Shown here in pieces: positions 28,733-37,211 of a DNA stretch of 64,000 bases (its first letter is position 1; each line of letters begins with the position of its first letter). The translations under genes were made by a program, and so were the position numbers. The stretch lies in NCBI RefSeq assembly GCF_031085165.1, contig NZ_JAVHTY010000001.1, positions 1,459,272 through 1,523,271 on the forward strand. The letters run 5' to 3'. This DNA comes from Pseudomonas sp. 102515 (GTDB taxonomy: Bacteria > Pseudomonadota > Gammaproteobacteria > Pseudomonadales > Pseudomonadaceae). The notes under the pieces were generated by a model. The model was not told the DNA's origin. It saw only the letters and a program-made list of their open reading frames with translations, and searched no databases.

Positions 28733-29892
28733 GGTCGCGTCTCCGTCGGGGCCGCCAGGTGAAGGGTCAGGCACCCGGCCTGCCGCTGCCACTGCAGGGT
28801 AGCGAATTCCTCGCCGAGCCGGGTGCGCAAGGCCTTGTCCAGGCTGACAGGACCCTCCAGCACCACCTGGATGCCCTGCTCGTCCAGCGACCATTCCACC
28901 AACCGCAAGCCTGGCCGGGCCGCCAAGGCGGCAGCGAGCGGATCGCCGAGGCGCTGCCAGAGGCGCCATTGCGCCTCCAGCTGCCGCTGGGTCCGGCTGG
29001 CCAGCTGGAGTTCGCGCGCGGCGCGGCCGGCATCGAGCCGGTCGCTGGTCAGGCCCAGGCGGTGGGCGACATAGGCCCGGTCCACCTGGGCTCGGCGCCA
29101 GTGCTGGACCTGTTGCAGCCCCAGGTGCACCGTGGCCAGCACGGCGGCAGCGGCCATGCCCAGTACCAGGGGCCGAGGCAGTCCCAGAGACGGTCGCCGG
29201 CGCTGACCTTGCCGCGGCCAGAGATCCCGGGGCGCTACGCCGGCAGTAGGCCGGGGCCAGAGGTGATCGATGGTTGCCTCGGGACCGGCGTCGAGCAGAG
29301 CGGACAAGGCCGGCGGCAAATCGGCCTCAAGGGTATGTGGCCAGGTCAGCCAGACGTCGTGGTCCGCGACGCGGGTCTTGAATCTCAGGCTGTCGCCCAG
29401 GCGCGCACCGATCCCACCCTCGGCGGTGGGCTCGGGCAGCAGCTGGAAGTCGACCCAGCAGGCGACCACCGTCCACCCACAGGCGGCGCAATGTTCACGC
29501 CAGGCCTCCAGCAGCGCCCGATCCAAGGCCAGCAGGCGCAACCGGCCAGGGGCGCGACCCAGACAGACCAGGTGCTGGCCGTTGGCGTCCGCCAGTAGCT
29601 GGTCTTCCAGCAGCAGGCCCCACTCGTGCGGACGCAGCCCCTTGGGCGCGGCGACGTCGAACAGGCTGCAGTCTTCGCCGTGCAACAGCAGGGTCACCGG
29701 CTGGGCGGCCGCAGGCAGCGTCGCCCCGGCCTGGAGGCTGGCATCCCGCAGATGCGCGGCCACCAGCGGATTGTCCGGACCCGGAGGACCGGGTCGCCGC
29801 GTGCGCAGGAGCAGGCGAGCGGAACCATGGGCCGGGCTGAGGTCGCGGCGCAGCAGGGGCAGCAAGCGCCCGAGCGGGAGGGAGGCGAGCAT
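28729..29892 (-). CDS. gspL: type II secretion protein L
   Basis: 387 residues. A cytosolic actin-like N-terminal domain (about 1-230) would contact the ATPase GspE; a membrane helix follows near residues 245-265 (LVLGMAAAAVLATVHLGLQ), then a small periplasmic domain that binds GspM. ATG 29892 was chosen because it lies four bases after the gspJ stop; the frame stays open further upstream inside gspJ. gspK, normally between gspJ and gspL, is missing here. Confidence 0.83.
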   Translation of the reverse strand: MLASLPLGRLLPLLRRDLSPAHGSARLLLRTRRPGPPGPDNPLVAAHLRDASLQAGATLPAAAQPVTLLLHGEDCSLFDVAAPKGLRPHEWGLLLEDQLLADANGQHLVCLGRAPGRLRLLALDRALLEAWREHCAACGWTVVACWVDFQLLPEPTAEGGIGARLGDSLRFKTRVADHDVWLTWPHTLEADLPPALSALLDAGPEATIDHLWPRPTAGVAPRDLWPRQGQRRRPSLGLPRPLVLGMAAAAVLATVHLGLQQVQHWRRAQVDRAYVAHRLGLTSDRLDAGRAARELQLASRTQRQLEAQWRLWQRLGDPLAAALAARPGLRLVEWSLDEQGIQVVLEGPVSLDKALRTRLGEEFATLQWQRQAGCLTLHLAAPTETRP

Positions 29893-29896
29893 GGGG

Positions 29897-30484
29897 TCAA
29901 CCTGTCTGAGGCAGGGCGAAGGTGCAGACATAGCCGGCACCCTGGAGGGTAAAGGTCAGCCGTACCCCATTGGCGGGCTCGGTCTGGGGCGGATAGGCGA
30001 GCCAGCGCCCGTCGCCGTGGAATTCCAGTTGCAGGCGCTCGACGCCTGGCTGGTCGAGCACCGGTTGCCAGACCGGGGCATCCACCGCATCCAGCTCGGC
30101 GCTGCGCCACAGTCGCAACCGTTCCTGGGCGGCATCCCATTCCAGCCGTTGGCGGCGCAGGCGACCGGCGCCCTGGTCGATGCCCAGCGGCAGGGCATCC
30201 AGGGCGACCCAGTCCAGCCGGTTCTCGTCGGGGCGCCAGTCCAGCAGGGCGTTGTGCAGCGGCAGGCGGTGCTCCTGCAGCGGTCGCAGGACCAGCCCTC
30301 CTAGGCGGCGATCCAGCAGGCCGCAGAGGTCGAGCACCAGCGCATCGGTCGACACCCGTGCAGCCAGCCGGCCACGGGCGTCGAGCCAGAGATTGACCAG
30401 CCCGCCGAGCAGCACGGCGAGCAGCGCCGTGAGGGCGATGGCCAGCAGCACCTCGATCAGGGTCATGCCCGCCTGGCTCCTCAT
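29897..30484 (-). CDS. gspJ: minor pseudopilin GspJ
   Basis: 195 residues. The prepilin peptidase site is SQAG-MTLIEVLLA, with the conserved glutamate at position +5, followed by a 20-residue hydrophobic helix. GspJ forms the pseudopilus tip with GspI and GspK. ATG 30484 overlaps the gspI stop. Confidence 0.9.
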   Translation of the reverse strand: MRSQAGMTLIEVLLAIALTALLAVLLGGLVNLWLDARGRLAARVSTDALVLDLCGLLDRRLGGLVLRPLQEHRLPLHNALLDWRPDENRLDWVALDALPLGIDQGAGRLRRQRLEWDAAQERLRLWRSAELDAVDAPVWQPVLDQPGVERLQLEFHGDGRWLAYPPQTEPANGVRLTFTLQGAGYVCTFALPQTG

Positions 30485-30825
30485 GGTTGGGCTCCGGCAT
30501 GGATCGGCCAGCTGCCCAGCGCGCGACTAAGGGCGGCATCGGCATAGAGCGTCAGCCGTTGCCCGCCCAGGGGCCCGCCTGTGCCCTCCAGACGCCAGTA
30601 ACAGCGCTCGCCCCCCTGGCTCAGTTCGCCCTGGCCGGCCGCCAGGCCTTCCACCTGCCAGCGGGCCTGGAGTTCCCGGGCGCAGAGCTGGGCCCGTTCG
30701 CGGGACTGGGCGACGCCGGCGATGTCCAGCCGCTGGCCGATCACCTGGCTGACACCCACGGCCATGAAGGCGACGATGGCCAGGGCCACCAGCACCTCCA
30801 GCAGGGTGAAGCCGGTCTGTTTCAT
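30481..30825 (-). CDS. gspI: minor pseudopilin GspI
   Basis: 114 residues. Short leader MKQTG, then FTLLEVLVALAIVAFMAVG with Glu +5. Starts in the ATGA overlap with gspH. Nucleates the pseudopilus tip with GspJ and GspK. Confidence 0.9.
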   Translation of the reverse strand: MKQTGFTLLEVLVALAIVAFMAVGVSQVIGQRLDIAGVAQSRERAQLCARELQARWQVEGLAAGQGELSQGGERCYWRLEGTGGPLGGQRLTLYADAALSRALGSWPIHAGAQP

Positions 30826-31280
30826 GGCCGTTCCACCGAGGCGCGACCGCGCGCGTCCACCACCAGCAGCCACTGCCGCTCCTCTTCGGCGAAGGCGAGG
30901 CGCTGAGCACGGGTATCGCCGTTCGGCCACCAGATCAGGCGCGGCTGCGCGCTGGCCGGTTCGGCCAGGCGCAGTCCCGAGGGCCAGTGCCCGTCCGGCA
31001 GATCGGCGCTGGCCAGGGGCTGCCAGCGTGGGCCGCGGGCATCGGCCACCAGCGCCAGATAGCGAAAGCCGGTGGCGTCGGCCTGCCAGCCGAGGATGCG
31101 TCCGCTGCGGCGGGCGCTGTCCCGTGCCAGCTGGAAGTCGCTCGCCAGGCTTTCCAATCGCCACTGCCCGGCGGGACTGCCACCACCCAGGCGCGCCACG
31201 CCCACGGTGGTCAGTAGCCCGACGATCAAGAGCACGACCATCAGCTCCAGCAAGGTGAAGCCGCTCAGGCGCCCCGGCAT
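30822..31280 (-). CDS. gspH: minor pseudopilin GspH
   Basis: 152 residues. Leader MPGRLSG, then FTLLELMVVLLIVGLLTTVG with Glu +5. The globular part is the GspH beta-sandwich type (for example LASDFQLARDSARRSGRILGW). It starts six bases after the gspG stop. Confidence 0.9.
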   Translation of the reverse strand: MPGRLSGFTLLELMVVLLIVGLLTTVGVARLGGGSPAGQWRLESLASDFQLARDSARRSGRILGWQADATGFRYLALVADARGPRWQPLASADLPDGHWPSGLRLAEPASAQPRLIWWPNGDTRAQRLAFAEEERQWLLVVDARGRASVERP

Positions 31281-31286
31281 GGCAGC

Positions 31287-31727
31287 TCAGAGGGTCCAGT
31301 TGCCGATGTCGGCGTCACTGCCCTCGCCGCCTTCGCGACCGTCGGCGCCGAGCGAGTAGAGATCCACCCGCCCATGCTCGCCCGGAATGCGATAGCGATA
31401 GGCAGCGCCCCAGGGATCTTCCGGCAGGCGGCGGATATAGCCGTCGGCGCGATAGTTGCGCGGCTCCGGAGCCTGGGTCGGCTTGCTCACCAGGGCGGCG
31501 AGGCCTTGCTCGGCGGTGGGATAGCGCAAGTTGTCCAGGCGATACATGTCCAGTGCCTGCTCCAGGCTGGCCAGATCGGCGCGGGCCTTCTGCTGCATGG
31601 CCTTGTCCTGGTTGTCCAGCACGTTGGGCGCGACGATGGCCACCAGCAGGCCAATGATGAAGATCACCACCATGATCTCGATGAGGGTGAAGCCGGCCTG
31701 GCGGGCGGCTACGGCGTGAGAACGCAT
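31287..31727 (-). CDS. gspG: major pseudopilin GspG
   Basis: 146 residues. Cleavage site RQAG-FTLIEIMVVIFIIGLL with Glu +5. The C-terminal calcium-binding region is conserved (DPWGAAYRYRIPGEHGRVDLYSLGADG...DADIGNW). Main subunit of the pseudopilus. I chose ATG 31727, since a strong AAGGAG site lies nine bases upstream of it; an earlier ATG at 31751 overlaps the gspF stop. Confidence 0.94.
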   Translation of the reverse strand: MRSHAVAARQAGFTLIEIMVVIFIIGLLVAIVAPNVLDNQDKAMQQKARADLASLEQALDMYRLDNLRYPTAEQGLAALVSKPTQAPEPRNYRADGYIRRLPEDPWGAAYRYRIPGEHGRVDLYSLGADGREGGEGSDADIGNWTL

Positions 31728-31750
31728 CGCGAAAGTCTCCTTGGGGTGCA

Positions 31751-32956
31751 TCAGAGGTTGAGCGCCTGGTTGAGCTGCATGATGGGCAGCAGGATGGCGA
31801 GGACGATGGCCAGCACCACCCCGCCGAGGATGAGGATCAGCGCCGGCTCGAACAGCGCCAGGGCCAGGTCCACCTGCTGGTTGAAATCCCGCTCCTGGGC
31901 ATCGGCGACCCGTTCCAGCATGGCGTCGAGGGTGCCGCTGGCCTCGCCGCTGGCGACCATGTTCACCAGCAGCGGCGGAAACACCGCGGTGCGATCCAGC
32001 GCTCGGCCCAGGCCCGTGCCGGCGGTGACCTGTTCGATGGCGGCTTCCAGGGCATCGCGCAGGACCTGATTGCCCAGGGTGGCGCGACTGACCTGCAGGC
32101 CTTCGAGCACCGGGATGCCGCTGCCGACCAGGATCGCCAGGCTACGGGTCAGGCGCGCGCTGTCGAGGGTACGCAGCAACTCGCCCAGGCGGGGCAGGCA
32201 CAGCAATTGGCGATGCCAGCGCCGCCGCCACTCGACCTGGCGCAGGAGGCGCCGCAGACCGAAGCCGGCCAGCAATACCAGGCCCAGCGACCAGGGCCCG
32301 AAGACCAGCAGACCGTCGCTGACGGCCACCAGGACGCGGGTGATCCACGGCAGTTGCAGGCCACTGTGGATGAACTGCTCGGTGAGCTTGGGCACCACGA
32401 AGGTCATCAGGCCCGCCACCACCGCGACGGATACCAAGGCCAGCGCCAGGGGATAGATGAGCGCGGTACGCGCCTTGTGGCGCTGGCGCTGCACCCGTTC
32501 GAGATAGTCGGCCAGGCGCTCCAGCACCGGCCCCAGGCGTCCGGCACGCTCGCCAGCGGCCACCAGGGTCAGGTACAGCGGATCGAAGGTGCCGGGATGG
32601 CGACCGAGGCTGTCGGCCAGGGTGTAGCCTTCGCGTACCTGGCCCAGCAGATCCAGCAGCAGCGCCTTGAGCGCCGCCTGGCGACTCTGGCGCTCCAGCA
32701 TCTGCAGGGCGTCGGCCAGGGGAATGGCAGCACCCACCAGGGTCGCCAGCTGGCGGGTGAAGTCGGTGCGGCTGTTGGCATCCAGCCGCGCGGCGCGACT
32801 GCGCACGCCCCGCGCCGGAGCGGCCGCCTGCAAGGCGCGGGGAAAGAGGCCGCGCTCGCGCAGCAGCTGGCGGGCATGACGCTCGCTCTCGGCCTGGATG
32901 ACATCGCGCTGGCGCCGTCCCTCGCCATCCAGCGCCAGGTAGCGGTAGGCCGGCAT
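31751..32956 (-). CDS. gspF: type II secretion inner-membrane platform protein F
   Basis: 401 residues, normal length. Two homologous cytosolic helical domains each precede membrane helices: about 60-170 and 265-370, with the paired SARLTRSLAILVGSGIPVLEGLQ and DFTRQLATLVGAAIPLADALQ motifs. Three hydrophobic segments at about 170-195, 222-245 and 375-398. It couples GspE to pseudopilus assembly. Confidence 0.94.
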   Translation of the reverse strand: MPAYRYLALDGEGRRQRDVIQAESERHARQLLRERGLFPRALQAAAPARGVRSRAARLDANSRTDFTRQLATLVGAAIPLADALQMLERQSRQAALKALLLDLLGQVREGYTLADSLGRHPGTFDPLYLTLVAAGERAGRLGPVLERLADYLERVQRQRHKARTALIYPLALALVSVAVVAGLMTFVVPKLTEQFIHSGLQLPWITRVLVAVSDGLLVFGPWSLGLVLLAGFGLRRLLRQVEWRRRWHRQLLCLPRLGELLRTLDSARLTRSLAILVGSGIPVLEGLQVSRATLGNQVLRDALEAAIEQVTAGTGLGRALDRTAVFPPLLVNMVASGEASGTLDAMLERVADAQERDFNQQVDLALALFEPALILILGGVVLAIVLAILLPIMQLNQALNL

Positions 32957-32980
32957 CAGCGCAGCGCTCCGCCGAGGACC

Positions 32981-34438
32981 TTACTGGTGCACCGCACGCA
33001 GCACCTCCGCCAGGCTGGTCTCGCCTGCCGCCAGGCGCTCCAGGGCGCTCTCGGCCAGGGTGGCGCGGCGGCCTTCCAGCAGCCGTGCCATCTCGCCTTC
33101 GCCGGCACCGCGATAGATGAGCTCGGCCAGCTCGGCGTCCAGTGCGACGAATTCATAGAGCCCCAGGCGACCGCGATAGCCGCTGCCGTTGCACTCCGCG
33201 CAGCCCTGGGGCTCGCGCAGCCGTTCGAGCCCGGCCAGCCCCGGCAGCAGCGCCCGCTCGGCCGCCCGCACCGGACGCCAGGTGGCGCAGCCGCACAGCC
33301 GCCGCACCAGCCGTTGGGCCAGCACGCCCTTGAGGCTCGACGCCAGCAGGAAGGGTTCCACCCCCATGTCACGCAGCCGGGTGATGGCGCCCAGGGCGCT
33401 GTTGGTATGCAGGGTGGAGAGCACCAGGTGGCCGGTGAGGCTGGCCTGCACGGCGATGCCGGCGGTCTCCACGTCGCGGATCTCGCCGATCATGATCACG
33501 TCCGGATCCTGGCGCAGGATGGCCCTCAGGCCGCTGGCGAAGGTCAGGCCGGCGCGCGGATTGACCGGGGTCTGGCCGATGCCGGGCAAGGCGTACTCCA
33601 CCGGGTCCTCCACGGTGAGGATGCTGCGGCTGCCCTCGTTGAGCAGCCCCAGGCTGGCATAGAGGGTGGTGGTCTTGCCCGAGCCGGTGGGCCCGGTCAC
33701 CAGCAGGATGCCGTTGGGCTGGGCCAGCGCGCCGCGCAGGCCGACGTCGAGGGCCGGCGGCAGGCCGAGACGCGAGAGTTCCAGCAGGCTGGCCTGCTTG
33801 TCGAGGATCCGCATGACCACCCGCTCGCCATGGACGCCAGGCAGGGTCGAGACGCGGATGTCGACATCGCGACCGCTGGCTCTCAGGGTGATGCGGCCGT
33901 CCTGGGGCTGGCGCTTCTCGGCGATGTCCAGCCGCGCCATGACCTTGATCCGCGACACCAGCATGGCCGACAGTGCCCGCGGCGGGCGCAGCAGCTCGCG
34001 CAGCACTCCATCCACCCGTACCCGCACCACCAGCGCCTGCTCGAAGGTCTCCACGTGCAGGTCGGAGGCGTCCAGGCGCAGGGCCTCGGCGAACAGGGCG
34101 TTGATCAGCCGGATCACCGGCGCCTCGCCAGCGCTGTCGAGCAGGTCCTCGACCCGTGGCAATTCCTCCATCAGGCCGGCCAGGTCGACGGTCTCGCCGA
34201 GGCCTTCCACCAAAGCTTCGGTGCTGGCCTGCCCGGCTTCGTAGAGCGGACCCAGGCGCTGCTCGAAGACCTCGCGCGGGAGCCATTCGCAGGTTTGCGG
34301 CGGACCGTGGCGGCGCTGCACCTCCTGCAGCAGCGCCAGGTCCGCATCCAGGCGGCACAGCAGCCGATAGCCGTCGGACTGGGCGGCCAGGGCGATGCCG
34401 GCCTGGCGGGCCAGGCGATAGGGCAGCGTCGGGGTCAT
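32981..34438 (-). CDS. gspE: type II secretion ATPase E
   Basis: 485-residue cytosolic hexameric ATPase that powers pseudopilus assembly. Walker A GPTGSGKTTTLYA with Lys about residue 255; Asp box near LTVEDPVEY; Walker B near DPDVIMIGEIRD; His box near GHLVLSTLHTNSA. The zinc-binding loop near the C-terminus is unusual: the first pair is C-x-C (LCGCATW) rather than C-x2-C; the second pair is normal (CAEC). ATG 34438 overlaps the gspD stop in TGATG. Confidence 0.95.
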   Translation of the reverse strand: MTPTLPYRLARQAGIALAAQSDGYRLLCRLDADLALLQEVQRRHGPPQTCEWLPREVFEQRLGPLYEAGQASTEALVEGLGETVDLAGLMEELPRVEDLLDSAGEAPVIRLINALFAEALRLDASDLHVETFEQALVVRVRVDGVLRELLRPPRALSAMLVSRIKVMARLDIAEKRQPQDGRITLRASGRDVDIRVSTLPGVHGERVVMRILDKQASLLELSRLGLPPALDVGLRGALAQPNGILLVTGPTGSGKTTTLYASLGLLNEGSRSILTVEDPVEYALPGIGQTPVNPRAGLTFASGLRAILRQDPDVIMIGEIRDVETAGIAVQASLTGHLVLSTLHTNSALGAITRLRDMGVEPFLLASSLKGVLAQRLVRRLCGCATWRPVRAAERALLPGLAGLERLREPQGCAECNGSGYRGRLGLYEFVALDAELAELIYRGAGEGEMARLLEGRRATLAESALERLAAGETSLAEVLRAVHQ

Positions 34439-36447
34439 CAGAGTCCGTCCAGGCGCGCCCGCGCCGAGGGATAGAGACTCTGCAAGCTGGGCGCGCCGCG
34501 CGTGCCCGGCGGCGTAGCCGGCAAGGCCGCAGCCGGGGCGGCGGCGCGCATGCCGCGGTACTTGTCCTCGCTGATCTGCTGCACCAGCGCCGGATCGCGC
34601 AGGATCCGCGGGCGGATGAACACCACCAGATTCTGCTTGGTGCTGGAGCGGGTACGGGACTTGAAGAGATTGCCCAGCACCGGCACGTCGCCCAGCAGCG
34701 GCACCCGCTGGTCGCTGTCGTTACCTTCGTTGCTGATCAGGCCACCGAGGACGATGAGGCCGTTGTCTTCCACCATCACCGTGGTCTTGATCTCGCGCTT
34801 GTTGGTGACCACGTCGCTGGCGCGGACGTTGTCGGCCAGCGACGAGACCTCCTGGACGATCTCCATGCGCACGGTGTCGCCTTCGTTGATCTGCGGCTTG
34901 AGGCGCAGCTTCACCCCCACCTCGCGACGCTCGATGGTCTGGTAGGGATTGGCGTTGTTGCTGGTCACCGAACCGGTGACGAAGGGCACCTCCTGGCCGA
35001 CCATGATGGAGGCCTCGGCGTTGTCCAGGGTCAGCAAGGTCGGTGTCGACAGCAGGTTGAAGCCGCTCTCGCTGCGCATGGCCTGCAACAGGGTGACGAA
35101 GTTCAGCCCGCTGCCACCGAGGCGTCCGACGCCGGCGGAGATGCCCTGCATGCCCGAGAGCAGACTGCCCAGGGCACTGGTGTCGCCATTGGCCGCGGCG
35201 GCAGCGATGCCGTTGATGGGCGTGCCATTGGTGAAGTTGACGCCTCCTGCCGGCAGGTTGCCATTGCGGTCGAGGAACAGCCACTGGACACCGAGCTGGT
35301 TGGCCTTGGTGTCGGTGATCTCGGCGATGATCGCCTCCACCACCACCTGGGCACGGCGGATGTCCAGCTGGCTGATGATGCGCTTGTAGCCGGCCAGCTC
35401 CCGCGGCGGGCCGATCAGCACGATGGAATTGGTGCCCATGTCCGCTTCCAGGCGGATGCCGGGCGCCCCTGCCGCCAAGGCCCCGCCGCCCGCCTTGGCA
35501 GAGGAGTTTTCCCCTTCCCCGCCACCCTCTATAGGGGTGGTATTACCAACGGGCACCGCCACGGGGATCTCCACCCGCGCCTCCTGGATGACCTCGCCGC
35601 TCAGCCCACGCAGCACCTTGACCACCTCGCCGGCCTTGGCATGGTGCAGGTAGACCACCTCGGTGTCGCTGGCCGCATCGCGGGAGACGTCCAGCTCGGC
35701 CGCCAGCCGACGCACCTGGCGGCGCACGGCTTCGTCCCCACGCACCATGAGGGCATTGCTGCGCGCGTCGGCCAGGACCTGGACCCCGCCACCAGCCTGG
35801 CCGCGACTGGCCAGCAGGCGCTCCACCAGGGGTGCGGTGTCGCGCGCCTGGGCGTGGCGCAGGGCGATCATTTCCACCGGCTCGTCGCGACCGCGATCCA
35901 GCCGCGCCAGCAACTGGCCAATGCGGCTGAGGTTGCTGCGCCAGTCGGTCACCACCAGCAGGTTGCTGGCGGGATAGGGCGTGGCGACCCCGACCCGGGC
36001 GTCCATCAGCGGGCGGACGATGCCCAGCAGTTGTTCGAGATTGCCGCCGCGCACAGCGAATACCCGGGTCGCCACGGTATCGCCGGCACCGGGCTTGGCC
36101 GGGGCACCGTCGTCCACCTCCACCGGCAGGGGTTCGGCCCGGGCCGCCTGCTCGGGCAGGACTTTCACGCTGCCGTCGTCCAGCTCCACCGCGGCGTAGC
36201 CGTTGGCGCGCAACTGGGCCAGGGCCAGGGCATAGACCTCGTCGGCGGCCAGAGGCTGGGCGCTGCGTACCGTCAGGGTGCCGCGCACCCGGGGATCGAT
36301 GACGAAGTTGGTGCCGGTGATACGCCCTACGCTCTCGATGAACAGGTCGATCTCGGTGTTCTCGAAATTGACCTCGAAGCGTTGTTCGGCCTGGGCGACG
36401 AGCAGCCAGAAGGCGAGGAGCAGGCCGCAATAGCTGCGTTTCTTCAC
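34438..36447 (-). CDS. gspD: type II secretion outer-membrane secretin D
   Basis: 669 residues. A signal peptide (about 1-20) is followed by N0 (EQRFEVNFENTEIDLFIESVG), N1, N2 and N3 domains and the secretin core (about residues 400-620), with conserved VPLLGDVPVLGNLFKSR near 600. A Gly/Ser/Pro-rich stretch near residues 300-325 lies within N3. It forms the exit channel. The start is GTG 36447, overlapping the gspC stop in GTGA. The cognate pilotin is not in the window. Confidence 0.95.
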   Translation of the reverse strand: MKKRSYCGLLLAFWLLVAQAEQRFEVNFENTEIDLFIESVGRITGTNFVIDPRVRGTLTVRSAQPLAADEVYALALAQLRANGYAAVELDDGSVKVLPEQAARAEPLPVEVDDGAPAKPGAGDTVATRVFAVRGGNLEQLLGIVRPLMDARVGVATPYPASNLLVVTDWRSNLSRIGQLLARLDRGRDEPVEMIALRHAQARDTAPLVERLLASRGQAGGGVQVLADARSNALMVRGDEAVRRQVRRLAAELDVSRDAASDTEVVYLHHAKAGEVVKVLRGLSGEVIQEARVEIPVAVPVGNTTPIEGGGEGENSSAKAGGGALAAGAPGIRLEADMGTNSIVLIGPPRELAGYKRIISQLDIRRAQVVVEAIIAEITDTKANQLGVQWLFLDRNGNLPAGGVNFTNGTPINGIAAAAANGDTSALGSLLSGMQGISAGVGRLGGSGLNFVTLLQAMRSESGFNLLSTPTLLTLDNAEASIMVGQEVPFVTGSVTSNNANPYQTIERREVGVKLRLKPQINEGDTVRMEIVQEVSSLADNVRASDVVTNKREIKTTVMVEDNGLIVLGGLISNEGNDSDQRVPLLGDVPVLGNLFKSRTRSSTKQNLVVFIRPRILRDPALVQQISEDKYRGMRAAAPAAALPATPPGTRGAPSLQSLYPSARARLDGL

Positions 36448-37211
36448 AGGGACAGTCTCACGGGTAGGGCCAGGGCGCGGCCCTGACGTTCCAGTTCCAG
36501 GGTCAGGGCGCCGGTGGCGCGCCAGTACGGCAGGCGTTGCAGGAGCGCGCGGGTATCGGCCACGGGGACGGCGTCGACCCGGCGCAGGACGTCGCCGGGC
36601 TCCAGGCCCAGGCCACTGAAGAAGGCCGGCTCGGCGCCGGGTTGCAGGCGGTAGCCGGTCAGCTCGCCGTGCTCGCGCACGGGGGTGGCGCGAATGCGGC
36701 GAAGCAGGCTGGCCAGGTCGCCCTCCTCCGCCACTGGCAGGGGCGGCGCCTTGACTGCAGCCGGCTTGGCCGTACCGCTGGCCGCGAGGCCCACCAGCTC
36801 ACGCGGCGCAGGCCACGGCAGCCGCTCCTCGCGGCCGGCCCGGCTGAAGACCAGGCCTTGGGCGTCGATGGCGGTCAGCACCAAGCCAGGCGCCAGGCTG
36901 TCGCCCAGGACCAGGGACATCTGACGATCGCCGTGGCGCAGGACCACCACGGAGCCGTCGATGGGCACCGCCTTGATCGCCCCGACCCACTGGATCGGCA
37001 GGGTGCTGGGTGCCGCCTGGCTGGCGGCGCGCCAGTGGCCGGCCAGCAGATCTGTGGCGGGTGACGGCTCGCTGTGGACGCTGGGTGCGGGCGTCGGCAG
37101 CCACAGCAGGCGCAGATCGCAGACCACCCGCGCCGCCAGCCAGGCGGCGATGCCCAGCCACAGCAAGGTCAGCAACCGCAGCGCCAGGGGATGGCTGAGC
37201 AACCGCGCCAT
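36444..37211 (-). CDS. gspC: type II secretion protein C
   Basis: 255 residues. One membrane helix (about 10-30), a periplasmic homology-region domain (about 70-160, IQWVGAIKAVPIDGSVVVLR) and a C-terminal PDZ domain (about 180-250, AFFSGLGLEPGDVLRRVDAVPVADTRAL). It links the platform to the secretin and helps choose substrates. ATG 37211 overlaps the stop of the gene upstream in TGATG, so this operon starts with the exoprotein-like gene. Confidence 0.92.
   Translation of the reverse strand: MARLLSHPLALRLLTLLWLGIAAWLAARVVCDLRLLWLPTPAPSVHSEPSPATDLLAGHWRAASQAAPSTLPIQWVGAIKAVPIDGSVVVLRHGDRQMSLVLGDSLAPGLVLTAIDAQGLVFSRAGREERLPWPAPRELVGLAASGTAKPAAVKAPPLPVAEEGDLASLLRRIRATPVREHGELTGYRLQPGAEPAFFSGLGLEPGDVLRRVDAVPVADTRALLQRLPYWRATGALTLELERQGRALALPVRLSL

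Noticed and set aside
32207..36486. Long plus-strand open frames opposite gspD-gspF (32207-34474, 34156-36486).
   Set aside because: Antisense shadows; the minus strand holds recognisable T2SS genes with overlapping starts and stops.
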